Shown: piece after piece, positions 10,343-21,050 of the stretch
Position numbering within the stretch: position 1 is the first letter of the stretch
Layout of the letters: each line of letters begins with the position of its first letter
Source: an uncultured Alphaproteobacteria bacterium
GTDB taxonomy: Bacteria > Pseudomonadota > Alphaproteobacteria > GCA-002720895
NCBI GenBank assembly: GCA_902607475.1
Contig: CACLKH010000007.1
Coordinates: forward strand, 1-43,062
DNA length: 43,062 nt
Reading direction: 5' to 3'
Notes under the pieces: generated by a model
What the model was told of the DNA's origin: nothing
Databases searched by the model: none
What the model saw: the letters and a program-made list of their open reading frames with translations, nothing else
Made by a program: the position numbers and the translations under genes

Positions 10343-11506
10343 ATGACTATAATTGAAAATAAAAAAAAAATTCTTCAAGTTATACCAGCTATGGAGATGG
10401 GTGGCGCAGAAGCAGGGACAGTTGAAATTTCAAGCTATATGAAAAAGAAAGGTTGGGATGTAATCGTTGCTTCATCTGGCGGTTCATTAGTAAAAAAATT
10501 AAATTTACGAAATATAAGTCATATTAAGCTATCATTAAATTCTAAAAATCCATTAATAATTTTTTTTAATATTTTTAGGATAGCTTGGATTATAAAAAAA
10601 TATAAAATAAAAATCGTACATGTTAGGAGTAGAGCGCCTGCCTGGAGTACTTATTTTGCTTGCTCAATGCTTAGGGGTATAAAAATAGTTTCTACAGTTC
10701 ATGGAGCATATAGCAACCAAAACATTTTCAAAAAAATTTATAATTCAATTATGCTGAAGTCGGTAAAGATTATTGCAATCTCAAATTATATTAAAAATTA
10801 TTTACTTAAAAACTATAAGTTTACAAAAAAAAAGAGGGAGAAAATTGTTATTATTCCTAGAGGAGTAGACTTAGAAAGATTCAATCCAAAAAACATTAAT
10901 TCTAAAAGACTTTTTTTTCTTTCAAAACTATGGGATTTACCCGATGGAATACCAGTTATATTATTTCCATCAAGAATAGCTCCATTTAAAGGTCATAAAA
11001 CTCTTTTAAAAGCAATTTCATTATTAAAAAAAGAATTAGAAATTAAATTTATTTGTTTAATAACTGGGTTACCAAAAAAAAATTCTAATTATATAAGTGA
11101 AATAAATTCAATTATTGAGGATAATGGTCTTTCTGAATATGTAAAGTTTACCGGTTCATGTGCGGATATGCCAGCAGCATATAAAATATCTGATATTGTA
11201 GTATCCCCAGCCAATAAACCCGAAGGATTTGGTAGAATAATTATTGAATCTCAATCAATGAACATACCAGTAATTGCTAGTGCACATGGTGGTTCATTAG
11301 AACTAATTAAAAATAATTATAATGGATTTCTTTTTAAACCTAATAATGAACATGATTTAGCAGATAAATTAAAATATTTACTTTTTTTATCTAAAAATGA
11401 AAGAGATATAATTATCAAGAGAGCAAATATATTGGTTAGAAAAAAATATAATATTGATAAAATGTGTGATTTGAATTTTAAATTATACAATTCTATAATC
11501 AATTAA
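10343..11506 (+). CDS. Glycosyltransferase family 4
   Basis: ILQVIPAMEMGGAEAGTVEIS...ISNYIKNYLL...IPRGVDLERFNP...KPEGFGRIIIESQSMNIPVIAS. Confidence 0.92.
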   Translation: MTIIENKKKILQVIPAMEMGGAEAGTVEISSYMKKKGWDVIVASSGGSLVKKLNLRNISHIKLSLNSKNPLIIFFNIFRIAWIIKKYKIKIVHVRSRAPAWSTYFACSMLRGIKIVSTVHGAYSNQNIFKKIYNSIMLKSVKIIAISNYIKNYLLKNYKFTKKKREKIVIIPRGVDLERFNPKNINSKRLFFLSKLWDLPDGIPVILFPSRIAPFKGHKTLLKAISLLKKELEIKFICLITGLPKKNSNYISEINSIIEDNGLSEYVKFTGSCADMPAAYKISDIVVSPANKPEGFGRIIIESQSMNIPVIASAHGGSLELIKNNYNGFLFKPNNEHDLADKLKYLLFLSKNERDIIIKRANILVRKKYNIDKMCDLNFKLYNSIIN

Positions 11507-11516
11507 AATATACAAG

Positions 11517-12473
11517 ATGGTTTCAAAAAAAAAAAATCTTTTAATTATTAAACATGGTGCTCTTGGTGATTTCATTTTATCTTTTGGACCTTTTAAAGCT
11601 ATAAGAAATTATCACACAAATGATCATATAGTTTTATTAACTACTAATGCTTTTAAAGAATTTGCAAAAGAAAGTAATTATTTTAATGAAATAATTGTAG
11701 ATGACAGACCACCTATTTGGAATATAAAAAAAATATTTAAATTAGCTAATTTATTAAGAAAAAAAAATTTTTTTAGAATTTATGATCTGCAAACATCTCA
11801 AAGAAGTTCTTTTTATTATAATTTTTTTAAAATGAAAGATTATGTAGAATGGTCAGGAAATGCTTTTGGATGTACACATCCAGACAATAATCCTGATAGA
11901 AATAAAATTCATACAATAGAAAGACATAAAATCCAATTAGCAGAGATTGGAATTAAGAATATAAAATTGAGTGATTTATCTTGGGTTAAAAGTATTAACA
12001 ATTTTAGAATTAATAAACCCTATATATTATTCTCTCCAGGCGCATCACCACATAGGCCAAAAAAAATATGGCCAGAAAAAAATTATGTAGAAATAGCAAA
12101 AAAATTTCTCCGAAGAAAAATAACACCAGTGATATTAGGTAATTCTCAGGATTTAGATATAGCAAATTTTATTTCAATGAATGCAAGCGGATGTATAAAC
12201 TTAGTTAATAAAACAACAATTCAAGATCTTTGTTGTTTAGCCCGAGATGCACAATTAGCTATTGGAAATGATACTGGCCCTATGCACGTATTTTCAATGA
12301 GTGGTTGTCATTCATTAGTTTTATTTTCAGATGATTCTAATCCTAATAGATGTGCCCCTAGGTCGATAAGTAAAAAAAAATTAGTAAGGATTATACAAAA
12401 AAAAGACTTAAGAAATCTTGAGGTAAATGAAGTTTTACATTGTTTACGTAATGACTTTAGATACGATTTTTAA
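11517..12473 (+). CDS. Glycosyltransferase family 9 (heptosyltransferase-like)
   Basis: LLIIKHGALGDFILSFGPFKAI...LFSPGASPHRPKKIWPEKNYVEIAK...AIGNDTGPMHVFSMSGC. Confidence 0.88.
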   Translation: MVSKKKNLLIIKHGALGDFILSFGPFKAIRNYHTNDHIVLLTTNAFKEFAKESNYFNEIIVDDRPPIWNIKKIFKLANLLRKKNFFRIYDLQTSQRSSFYYNFFKMKDYVEWSGNAFGCTHPDNNPDRNKIHTIERHKIQLAEIGIKNIKLSDLSWVKSINNFRINKPYILFSPGASPHRPKKIWPEKNYVEIAKKFLRRKITPVILGNSQDLDIANFISMNASGCINLVNKTTIQDLCCLARDAQLAIGNDTGPMHVFSMSGCHSLVLFSDDSNPNRCAPRSISKKKLVRIIQKKDLRNLEVNEVLHCLRNDFRYDF

Positions 12474-12484
12474 TTTGTTATAAT

Positions 12485-14395
12485 TTGACTATTATGGTTT
12501 CAATAAAACTTCCTGATGGTTCAAAAAAAAGTTTTTCTAGTTCAATAAATGGTAATGAACTTGCAAAAAGTATAAGTTCAAGTTTATCAAAATCGGCAAT
12601 TGCAGTTTCAATTAATGGAGAATTAAAAGATCTTCATTATGAAATGAATAAAGATTGTGATGCGGAAATTATTACTAAAGATAGTGATTCAGGAATTGAA
12701 ATACTTAGACATGATGCAGCACATGTTATGGCTGAGGCCGTAAAGTCTTTATTTCCTGATGTACAAGTTACAATTGGTCCAGCTATAGAAAATGGTTTTT
12801 ATTACGATTTTTCAAAAAAGGAACCTTTTTCTCCTGATGACTTAATAAAAATAGAAAAAAAAATGTTAGAAATAATTAATAAAAATGAACCATTTAAAAG
12901 AGAGGTTTGGGATAGAAAAAAAGCAATTAATTATTTTAAAGATCAAGGTGAAATATATAAAACTGAGATTATAAAAGATATTCCAAATAAGGAAGAAATT
13001 TCAATTTATAAACAAGGTAAATTTCTTGATCTTTGTAAGGGGCCTCATTCTCCATCAACGGGAAAAATTGGAAAATTCTTTAAACTTATTAAATTAGCAG
13101 GCGCTTATTGGAGAGGGGACTCTAATAATGAAATGCTACAAAGGATTTATGGCACAGCCTGGTTAACAAAAAAAGATTTAGATAATTATCTTAATATTTT
13201 AGAAGAAGCTGAAAAAAGAGATCATAGAAAATTAGGTCGTGAAATGAACTTATTTCATTTTCAAGAAGAAAGTCCTGGATCTATTTTTTGGCATAGTAAA
13301 GGCTGGGATGTTTTTATGAGATTACAAAATTATTTGAGGGAAAAACAAACAGAAGCAGGATATGAAGAAATAAATACACCAGATATGTTAGATAGATCCT
13401 TGTGGGAAAAATCAGGACACTGGGAAAAATTTAAGGAAAACATGTTTACAATTAATACTAAAGACAAAAGAATTTTTGCACTTAAACCAATGAATTGTCC
13501 AGGTTGTATACAAATTTTTAATCAAGGTATAAAAAGTTATAAAGACTTACCAATTAAGATCTCAGAATTTGGAAAAGTTCACAGATTTGAACCCTCTGGT
13601 GCAGTACATGGAATGATGAGGGTTAGATCTTTTACTCAAGACGACGCACATATATTTTGCACTGAAGATCAAATAACTCAAGAATGTATTGAAGTTACAA
13701 ATTTAATTTTAAAAATATATAAGGATTTTGGATTTTCAAATATAAAAATTAATTTTTCTGACAGACCAAAAAAAAGAGTTGGTGAAAATAAAATATGGGA
13801 TAAATCAGAAAAAGCTTTATTGAAAGCTGCAAAAGAAGCAGGTGTAGAATATACAATTAATAAAGGTGAAGGTGCCTTTTATGGACCAAAAATTGATTTT
13901 ACTTTGAGAGATGCAATAAATAGAGAATGGCAATGTGGAACAGTTCAAGTAGATTTTAATTTACCAGAAAGATTAAACGCAAATTATATTGATGAAAAAG
14001 GTAATAAAAAAAAACCTGTATTAATTCACAGAGCATTATTTGGATCTCTTGAAAGATTTTTAGGTATATTAATTGAGCATTATAATGGAAAATTTCCATT
14101 TTGGTTGGCACCGACTCAAATTGCTGTTTGTACTATAACAGAAAAATTTAATGATTATGGTAAGAAAGTTTGTGAAAAATTAAAAGAAGTGGGTTTAAAA
14201 CTTGAATTTGATTCGAGAAATGAAAAGATTAATTATAAGATAAGAGAACATAGCCATAAAAAAGTACCTGTAATATTTATTATTGGCGAAAAGGAAGAAA
14301 AAGAAAATTCTGTTACAATTAGAGAATTATCTGTTGAAAATCAAAAATTTTTAGAAATAGATAAAGCAATTCAACATATAAAAAAAAAAATTTGA
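12485..14395 (+). CDS. thrS: Threonyl-tRNA synthetase (start may be the second ATG at 12494)
   Basis: TGS domain IKLPDGSKKSF; HDAAHVMAEAV; MNCPGCIQIF; VDFNLPERLNANYID; HRALFGSLERFLGILIEHYNGKFPFWLAP. Confidence 0.97.
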   Translation: MTIMVSIKLPDGSKKSFSSSINGNELAKSISSSLSKSAIAVSINGELKDLHYEMNKDCDAEIITKDSDSGIEILRHDAAHVMAEAVKSLFPDVQVTIGPAIENGFYYDFSKKEPFSPDDLIKIEKKMLEIINKNEPFKREVWDRKKAINYFKDQGEIYKTEIIKDIPNKEEISIYKQGKFLDLCKGPHSPSTGKIGKFFKLIKLAGAYWRGDSNNEMLQRIYGTAWLTKKDLDNYLNILEEAEKRDHRKLGREMNLFHFQEESPGSIFWHSKGWDVFMRLQNYLREKQTEAGYEEINTPDMLDRSLWEKSGHWEKFKENMFTINTKDKRIFALKPMNCPGCIQIFNQGIKSYKDLPIKISEFGKVHRFEPSGAVHGMMRVRSFTQDDAHIFCTEDQITQECIEVTNLILKIYKDFGFSNIKINFSDRPKKRVGENKIWDKSEKALLKAAKEAGVEYTINKGEGAFYGPKIDFTLRDAINREWQCGTVQVDFNLPERLNANYIDEKGNKKKPVLIHRALFGSLERFLGILIEHYNGKFPFWLAPTQIAVCTITEKFNDYGKKVCEKLKEVGLKLEFDSRNEKINYKIREHSHKKVPVIFIIGEKEEKENSVTIRELSVENQKFLEIDKAIQHIKKKI

Positions 14396-14454
14396 AAAAA
14401 TTATAATTTAATAGATAATTTAGTTATTAAAAATTAAAAAAAAGGAGAAATAGA

Positions 14455-14997
14455 ATAATACAAATACAACGTAAGAGATTTTACAAACCACGTGGTCCAC
14501 GAGTTAATCATTATATAAAAGCGGATAAAATAAAGTTAATTGATCATCAAGGAGAAATGCTAGGTGTATTTTCAGTTGATGATGGTATAAAAAAAGCAAA
14601 AGATATTGGACTTGATTTAGTTGAAATATCGCCAAATACTAGCCCTCCGATTTGTAAGATATTGGATTTAGGAAAATATAAATATCAACAACAAAAAAAA
14701 CAAAACAAACAAAAAAAAAAACAAAAGATTTCTATTACTAAAGAAGTTCGTTTTAGACCTGGAATTGATAATCATGATTATGAAATTAAAATGAAACGTA
14801 TTCAAAAATTTTTACAAAAAGGAGATAAAGTTAAAGTTACTTTAAGGTGGAAAGGTAGAGAATTTTATGGAAATAGAGATTTAGGAAAAAATCTTTTTGT
14901 TCGAATAAAAGAAGACATAAAAGAAATTGCTACCATAGAGCAAGAACCAAAAATGTTGGGAAGACAATTAGTAATGGTGTTAAATCCAAACAATTAA
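14455..14997 (+). CDS. infC: Translation initiation factor IF-3; start is a non-ATG codon (ATA at 14455 or 14458)
   Basis: The listed ATG at 14557 is too far downstream. The in-frame upstream region encodes IQIQRKRFYKPRGPRVNHYIKADKIKLIDHQGEML, the conserved IF3 N-terminus. AGGAG at 14443-14447 precedes ATA ATA. Confidence 0.92.
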   Translation: MIQIQRKRFYKPRGPRVNHYIKADKIKLIDHQGEMLGVFSVDDGIKKAKDIGLDLVEISPNTSPPICKILDLGKYKYQQQKKQNKQKKKQKISITKEVRFRPGIDNHDYEIKMKRIQKFLQKGDKVKVTLRWKGREFYGNRDLGKNLFVRIKEDIKEIATIEQEPKMLGRQLVMVLNPNN

Positions 14998-15053
14998 TTT
15001 ATTGATTTTCGTTTAAATACTAAGTATATTTCTAATTTTTTAAGGTTATTTTA

Positions 15054-15254
15054 ATGCCAAAACTTAAGACGAGAAGTGCAGCGAAAAAAAGATTTACTTT
15101 TACAGCTTCAGGTAAACTTAAAAGAAACTATGCTTTTAAAAGACATAATTTAAGAAAAAGATCTCAGTCTATGAAAAGAAAAGCGAGAGGCACAACAATT
15201 TTAAAAAAATCTGATTTCCAAACTATTAAGAATTTTTTACCATATAATAATTAA
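15054..15254 (+). CDS. rpmI: 50S ribosomal protein L35
   Basis: MPKLKTRSAAKKRFTFTASGKLKRNYAFKRHNLRKRS. Confidence 0.97.
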   Translation: MPKLKTRSAAKKRFTFTASGKLKRNYAFKRHNLRKRSQSMKRKARGTTILKKSDFQTIKNFLPYNN

Positions 15255-15261
15255 TATATAA

Positions 15262-15615
15262 ATGGCCAGAATTAAAAGAAGCGTACAAGCAAGAGCAAAA
15301 CATAGAAAAATAATTAAATTAGCTAAAGGATATCGAGGCAGATCAAAGAATGTTTTCAGAATCGCTGTTGAGAAAGTAGAAAAAGGATTGCAGTACGCAT
15401 ATCGAGATCGAAGAACAAAAAAAAGAAATTTTAGAGGTTTATGGATACAAAGAATAAATGCTGGTGTTAGAGAACATGGTATGAGTTATAGCCAATTTAT
15501 TAATGGAGTGAAAAAAGCAGAAATCGATATTGATAGAAAAATTCTAGCTGATATTGCTAAAAATAACCCAACTACATTTAAATTTATTGTAGATAAAATC
15601 AGACAAACGAAATAA
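15262..15615 (+). CDS. rplT: 50S ribosomal protein L20
   Basis: [35 protein letters not shown]...[37 protein letters not shown]. Confidence 0.98.
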   Translation: MARIKRSVQARAKHRKIIKLAKGYRGRSKNVFRIAVEKVEKGLQYAYRDRRTKKRNFRGLWIQRINAGVREHGMSYSQFINGVKKAEIDIDRKILADIAKNNPTTFKFIVDKIRQTK

Positions 15616-15628
15616 AAAAAAAATTAAT

Positions 15629-15680
15629 AAAAAACTCTTTATAAAACTGCTAAAATAAATTTTTTATAAGAGTTTTTTTT
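15629..15680 (+). terminator. Hairpin plus T-tract between rplT and pheS (intrinsic terminator or attenuator candidate)
   Basis: AAAAACTCTTtATAAAA...TTTTATAAGAGTTTTTTTT: near-perfect inverted repeat followed by a T run, ending 5 nt before the pheS ATG. Confidence 0.6.
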
Positions 15681-15685
15681 AATCT

Positions 15686-16741
15686 ATGTCAGAAGAATTA
15701 GAAAATCTAGAAAAACAAATAGAAGAAAAGATAACTAATGCTACTACTTTAGATGAATTAAATTCTATTAGAGTAGAAGTTTTTGGTAAAAAAGGTTTAA
15801 TTACTAATCATTTAAAGTCTTTAACTGAATTACCTGAAAATGAAAGAAAAGAAAAAGGAAAAAAAATTAACAATGTTAAAAATAAAATTAACACGCTACT
15901 TCAGCAAAAAAATAAAAATTTAAGCGATAGTGAAATTTCACAAAAATTGCAAAAAGAACAAGTGGATATAACATTATCAACTAGACCATTTGAAGAAGGC
16001 AAGTTAAATCCGATTACTCAAACTATAGCAGAGGTTTCAACGATTTTTCAGAAAATGGGATTTGAAACAGCTCTAGGGCCAGACATTGAGGATGATTATC
16101 ATAATTTTACTGCTTTAAATATTCCCCCAGAACATCCTGCTCGTCAACTACATGATACTTTTTATTTAAAAGGTAAAAATAATAAACTTTTAAGAACTCA
16201 TACATCGCCAGTTCAAATTAGAACATTAGAAAAGAAAAAACCCCCATTAAAGATTATAGCACCAGGAAGAACATACCGTGCTGATTCAGATATAACACAT
16301 ACTCCTATGTTTCACCAAGTTGAAGGATTATGTTTAGATAAAGATATAAATATGAGTCATTTAAAAGGGTGTATTATGGATTTTTGTCGAGAATTTTTTG
16401 AAATAAATGATTTGCCAGTAAGATTTAGACCTAGTTTTTTTCCATTTACAGAACCATCCGCAGAAGTTGATATAGGTTGTTTTAAAGACAAAAAAAAAAT
16501 TAAAATAGGAAGCGGTGGGAGTTGGCTTGAAATTATGGGCTGCGGTATGGTTCATACTAAAGTTTTAAAATACTCCAAAGTAGATGCTAGTAAATATCAA
16601 GGATTTGCATTTGGGTTAGGGGTTGAAAGATTAGCAATGTTAAAATATGGAATTTCTGATTTAAGAAGTTTTTTTGACTCAGATATTAAATGGTTAAATA
16701 ACTTTGGATTCTCAATTTTTGAAAATATAGAAAAAATTTAA
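15686..16741 (+). CDS. pheS: Phenylalanyl-tRNA synthetase alpha subunit
   Basis: NPITQTIAEVSTIFQKMGFETALGPDIEDDYHNFTALNIPPEHPARQLHDTFYL; THTSPVQIRTL; GFAFGLGVERLAMLKYGISDLR. Confidence 0.97.
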   Translation: MSEELENLEKQIEEKITNATTLDELNSIRVEVFGKKGLITNHLKSLTELPENERKEKGKKINNVKNKINTLLQQKNKNLSDSEISQKLQKEQVDITLSTRPFEEGKLNPITQTIAEVSTIFQKMGFETALGPDIEDDYHNFTALNIPPEHPARQLHDTFYLKGKNNKLLRTHTSPVQIRTLEKKKPPLKIIAPGRTYRADSDITHTPMFHQVEGLCLDKDINMSHLKGCIMDFCREFFEINDLPVRFRPSFFPFTEPSAEVDIGCFKDKKKIKIGSGGSWLEIMGCGMVHTKVLKYSKVDASKYQGFAFGLGVERLAMLKYGISDLRSFFDSDIKWLNNFGFSIFENIEKI

Positions 16742-16745
16742 AAAA

Positions 16746-19124
16746 ATGAAATTTACACTTTCTTGGTTGCAAAAATATTTAAAAACAAAAAAAAGCCTTA
16801 GTAATATTTGTGAAAAGCTAACAATGCTGGGTATAGAGGTTGCAGAAGTTATTGACAATCAAAATTTTTTTAAACAATTTAAAATTGCAGAAGTTACTGA
16901 TGTTCAAAACCACCCTAATGCTGATCGATTAAAGTTATGTAAAGTAAATGATGGTAAATTTAATTTAAGTATTGTTTGTGGAGCGCCTAATGTGAAAAAA
17001 GGTATGAAAGTAGTACTTGCGCCTATAGGTACAAAAATGCTAGATGAAGATTTTGTAATTCAAAAATCAAAAATACGCGGAGTTGAGAGCGAAGGAATGC
17101 TTTGTTCTGAAAAAGAGATTGGTCTTGGAATTGACAGCGATGGAATAATACATTTAGAGGAAAAAGCAAAAACGGGCAATTTATTATCAAGTCTTTACCC
17201 TTCAGAAAAAATTATTGATGTAGAAATTACTCCAAATAGATCTGATTGTTTAGGAGTTTATGGTATTGCAAGAGACCTAGCGGCAAGCGGCGAAGGAACT
17301 TTTATAGAAAAAAAAATTTCTAAAGTTAAAGGTAAATTTAAAAGTAAAATCAATATAAAGATTTCTAAAGAAGCTAAATCAACTTGTCCAGTATTTTATG
17401 GACGTTATATAAAAAATGTAAAAAATTGTCAAAGTCCTGATTGGTTAAAAAAACAGTTACAAGCAGTAGGATTAAAACCTATTTCAGCTTTAGTTGATAT
17501 TACTAATTATTTAACTATTGATTGTAATAGACCTTTACATGTATTTGATGCCGATAAAATAAATGGAAATTTAGAAATTTTTTTGGCAAAGGGCGGGGAA
17601 AATTTAAAAACTTTGGATGAACAAGATTATAAGTTATCCAAAGAAATGATAGCTATTAAAGATAACAAAAATTTATTAAGTATTGCAGGAATTATTGGGG
17701 GCGTGTCTTCAATGTGCGAATTAAATACTAAAAATATATTTTTAGAGTCTGCATATTTTGACCCTGTATCTGTAGCAAAAACCGGTAGATTATTAAATAT
17801 AGAAACAGATGCAAGATATCGATTTGAAAGAGGAGTAGATCCAGAAAGTGTTTCTATTGGAATAGAAGAGGCAACAGAGTTAATATTAAAAATTTGTGGT
17901 GGTGAAGTTAGCGAAGTTACTTCTGACGGAAAAATCCCAATAAATAAAAAAAAAATTATTTTTGATATAAATAAAATTGAAAATTTTACCGGATTAAAAA
18001 TTTCAGATAAAATTTTTCAAAGTATTTTAAATAAGTTGGGCTTTGAAGTTTCAAAAAACGGATCTAAATATAAACTATCCCCACCTACCTGGAGACATGA
18101 TATTGAAAATGAGGCAGATATTATTGAAGAAATTGTTCGTATTTATGGTTATGATAAAATTCCATCTCAGTCCATATACATTAGTAATGAAAAAAAAGTA
18201 AATAATCTTTGTCAAACTAGAGAATTAAATATAAAGAGATCTTTAGTACAAAGAGGATTAACAGAAACAGTAACATGGTCTTTTATGTCAAATAAAAATG
18301 CAAAAATTTTTGGTATGAATGATAATTTGGAGATACAAAATCCAATTAGTAGCGATTTAGATGTTATGAGGCAATCAATAATTCCTAACCTTTTAGATGC
18401 TGTACGTTATAATATTGATAATGGAGAAGAAAAAGTTTGTCTATTTGAATTAGGGCCAATTTTTGATAGTAAATTTGAGAACAATCAACAAATATTTTTA
18501 TCAGGAATAAGGTGTGGTCAAAGCAAAAAACATTGGTTGAAAAAAGAAAGACCATATGACATTTTTGATGTAAAACTCGATTTAGAAACAATTCTTAGAT
18601 GCTGTAAACTTCCACCAAAATCATATGTATTAAATAATGATGCCCCAAATTATTATCATACAGGAAAATCTGGCTCTATAAATTTTTTAAATAAATCTAA
18701 GGGAGGTTTTTTTGGTGAAATCCATCCTGATATAATAAAACAATTTCAAATTAATTCTCCTGTTTATGCTTTTGAATTAAATCTAAATACTTTGCCACAT
18801 GAATTTGTAGAAAATAAAAAAGTTTTTAATAGTAAAAATTTTCAAAAAGTTGAAAGAGATTTTGCATTTATTCTTGATAAAAAAATTCAATCACAAGTTA
18901 TAATTGATTTAATTAATAAAGAAGAAAGTAAATTAATTAGCGAAGTTAATATTTTTGATGTATACGAAGGAGAAGGTATACCAGAGGGAAAAAAATCTAT
19001 AGCTGTTTCAATAGTTTTACAACCTGAAGATAGAACTTTAAAAGATGCGGAAATAGAAATAATTTGTAAAAATATTATTTCAAATGTTGTAGAAAACACT
19101 GGTGCAATTCTAAGAAAAAAATAA
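16746..19124 (+). CDS. pheT: Phenylalanyl-tRNA synthetase beta subunit
   Basis: N-terminal tRNA-binding domain (HPNADRLKLCKVN), B5, core and C-terminal FDX-ACB domain (FQKVERDFAFILDKK). Confidence 0.97.
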   Translation: MKFTLSWLQKYLKTKKSLSNICEKLTMLGIEVAEVIDNQNFFKQFKIAEVTDVQNHPNADRLKLCKVNDGKFNLSIVCGAPNVKKGMKVVLAPIGTKMLDEDFVIQKSKIRGVESEGMLCSEKEIGLGIDSDGIIHLEEKAKTGNLLSSLYPSEKIIDVEITPNRSDCLGVYGIARDLAASGEGTFIEKKISKVKGKFKSKINIKISKEAKSTCPVFYGRYIKNVKNCQSPDWLKKQLQAVGLKPISALVDITNYLTIDCNRPLHVFDADKINGNLEIFLAKGGENLKTLDEQDYKLSKEMIAIKDNKNLLSIAGIIGGVSSMCELNTKNIFLESAYFDPVSVAKTGRLLNIETDARYRFERGVDPESVSIGIEEATELILKICGGEVSEVTSDGKIPINKKKIIFDINKIENFTGLKISDKIFQSILNKLGFEVSKNGSKYKLSPPTWRHDIENEADIIEEIVRIYGYDKIPSQSIYISNEKKVNNLCQTRELNIKRSLVQRGLTETVTWSFMSNKNAKIFGMNDNLEIQNPISSDLDVMRQSIIPNLLDAVRYNIDNGEEKVCLFELGPIFDSKFENNQQIFLSGIRCGQSKKHWLKKERPYDIFDVKLDLETILRCCKLPPKSYVLNNDAPNYYHTGKSGSINFLNKSKGGFFGEIHPDIIKQFQINSPVYAFELNLNTLPHEFVENKKVFNSKNFQKVERDFAFILDKKIQSQVIIDLINKEESKLISEVNIFDVYEGEGIPEGKKSIAVSIVLQPEDRTLKDAEIEIICKNIISNVVENTGAILRKK

Positions 19125-19130
19125 TCTGAT

Positions 19131-20933
19131 ATGAAAATTTCTAATATTAGAAACTTTGCTATTATTGCACATATAGATCATGGCAAATCAACTTTAGCTG
19201 ATAGGCTAATACAATTTTGCGGGGGAATATCACAAAGAGAATTTAGAGAACAATTGTTAGATTCTATGGATATTGAAAGAGAAAGAGGAATTACTATCAA
19301 AGCTCAAACAGTGCAGCTAAATTATAAATATGATAATGAAGAATATAAATTAAATTTAATTGATACCCCAGGCCATGTAGATTTTTCTTACGAAGTAAGT
19401 AGGTCTTTAGCAGCTTGTGAAGGGTCAATTTTAGTTGTAGATAGTACTCAAGGAGTTGAAGCTCAAACTTTGGCAAATTCCTATCAAGCTATTTCTAATA
19501 ATCACGAAATAATACCCGTTCTTAATAAAATGGATTTACCAGCAGCAAATCCTGAGAACGCTATTAAACAAATTGAAGATATAATAGGTATTGAAGCAAA
19601 AGATGCAATAAAGATATCTGCTAAGACAGGAAAAGGTGTAGAGGATTTATTAAATTTATTGGTTAAAAATTTACCAGCACCTGAAGGCATTGATGAAAAC
19701 CCACTTCAAGTTTTTGTTATTGATAGTTGGTATGACAAATATCTTGGAGTTATTACTTTGGTTAGAATTAAAGATGGAATTCTTAAAGTTGGACAAAAAA
19801 TTCAAATGATGTCCAATAAAGTTTGCTATGAAATAGAAAAAGTTGGGATTTTTACACCTAAAATAAAATATGTAAATAAATTAACTGCGGGTGAAATAGG
19901 ATTTCTTACAGCTGGTATTAAAAGAGTAGCAGATTGTAAAATTGGAGATACATTAACTGAAGAAAAAAAACCATGCAATAAAGTACTTCCAGGATTTAAA
20001 CCTTCTCAACCTGTTGTTTTTTGTGGTTTGTTTCCATATGACAGTTCTCAATTTAATGATTTTAAAGATAGTTTAGAAAAACTAAGTTTAAATGATTCTA
20101 GTTTTTCATATGAGCAAGAATCTTCTGCAGCTTTAGGCCAAGGTTTTCGTTGCGGTTTTTTAGGGTTATTACATATGGAAGTAATAAGAGAAAGATTAGA
20201 AAGAGAGTTTAATATTCAACTTATAACCACAGCTCCTAGTGTAGTTTATCAGGTAACTGATAATAATAATAAAATTAAAAAAATACAAAATCCAATTGAG
20301 TTTCCAGATCCATCTTTAATAAAAAAAATGGAAGAACCCTGGATTATTTCTACAATTATTGTTCCACAAAATTATTTAGGAAATGTTTTTAAACTATGTG
20401 AATCAAGAAGAGGAGAACAAATTGAACATAATTTTATGGGTAAAACTGCAGTAGTTAAATATAGATTACCTTTGGCTGAAACTATTATTGATTTTTACGA
20501 TCGTTTAAAATCTGTAACAACTGGTTATGCAAGTTTTGATTACCAAATAGAGGGATATAAGGAAAGTAAATTAATTAAGTTAAATATTTTAGTTAATCAA
20601 GAAATTGTTGAACCGCTCTCAATTATTATCCATGCTTCTCATGCGGAACAAAGAGGAAGAGAGATATGCAAAAGATTAAAAGAGGTTCTTCCTCGTCAGC
20701 AATATAAATTACCAATTCAATCTGCTATAGGTGGAAAAATTATTGCAAGAGAAACAGTTCCTGCTTATAGAAAAGATGTAACAGGAAGTTTGTATGGTGG
20801 AGATAGAACAAGAAAAGATAAATTATTAAAAAAACAAAAAAAAGGAAAACAACGATTAAAACAATTTGGTAAAGTTGATATTCCTCAATCTGCTTTTTTA
20901 GAAGCTCTTAAAACTAGCGAAAATAATAAATAA
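19131..20933 (+). CDS. lepA: Elongation factor 4 (LepA)
   Basis: [29 protein letters not shown]...[24 protein letters not shown]-terminal [39 protein letters not shown]. Confidence 0.98.
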   Translation: MKISNIRNFAIIAHIDHGKSTLADRLIQFCGGISQREFREQLLDSMDIERERGITIKAQTVQLNYKYDNEEYKLNLIDTPGHVDFSYEVSRSLAACEGSILVVDSTQGVEAQTLANSYQAISNNHEIIPVLNKMDLPAANPENAIKQIEDIIGIEAKDAIKISAKTGKGVEDLLNLLVKNLPAPEGIDENPLQVFVIDSWYDKYLGVITLVRIKDGILKVGQKIQMMSNKVCYEIEKVGIFTPKIKYVNKLTAGEIGFLTAGIKRVADCKIGDTLTEEKKPCNKVLPGFKPSQPVVFCGLFPYDSSQFNDFKDSLEKLSLNDSSFSYEQESSAALGQGFRCGFLGLLHMEVIRERLEREFNIQLITTAPSVVYQVTDNNNKIKKIQNPIEFPDPSLIKKMEEPWIISTIIVPQNYLGNVFKLCESRRGEQIEHNFMGKTAVVKYRLPLAETIIDFYDRLKSVTTGYASFDYQIEGYKESKLIKLNILVNQEIVEPLSIIIHASHAEQRGREICKRLKEVLPRQQYKLPIQSAIGGKIIARETVPAYRKDVTGSLYGGDRTRKDKLLKKQKKGKQRLKQFGKVDIPQSAFLEALKTSENNK

Positions 20934-20953
20934 TATTATTATATATTTATTGT

Positions 20954-21043
20954 GGACAGGTGTCAGAGTGGTCGATTGTGCATCCTTGGAAAGGATGTGT
21001 TCTAGCAATAGAACCGGGAGTTCGAATCTCCCCCTGTCCGCCA
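20954..21043 (+). tRNA. tRNA-Ser (GGA), CCA encoded
   Basis: GGACAGG/CCTGTCC acceptor; anticodon stem CATCC-TTGGAAA-GGATG; long variable arm GTTCTA-GCAA-TAGAAC; T-arm GGGAGTTCGAATCTCCC. Confidence 0.95.
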
Positions 21044-21050
21044 AATAACG

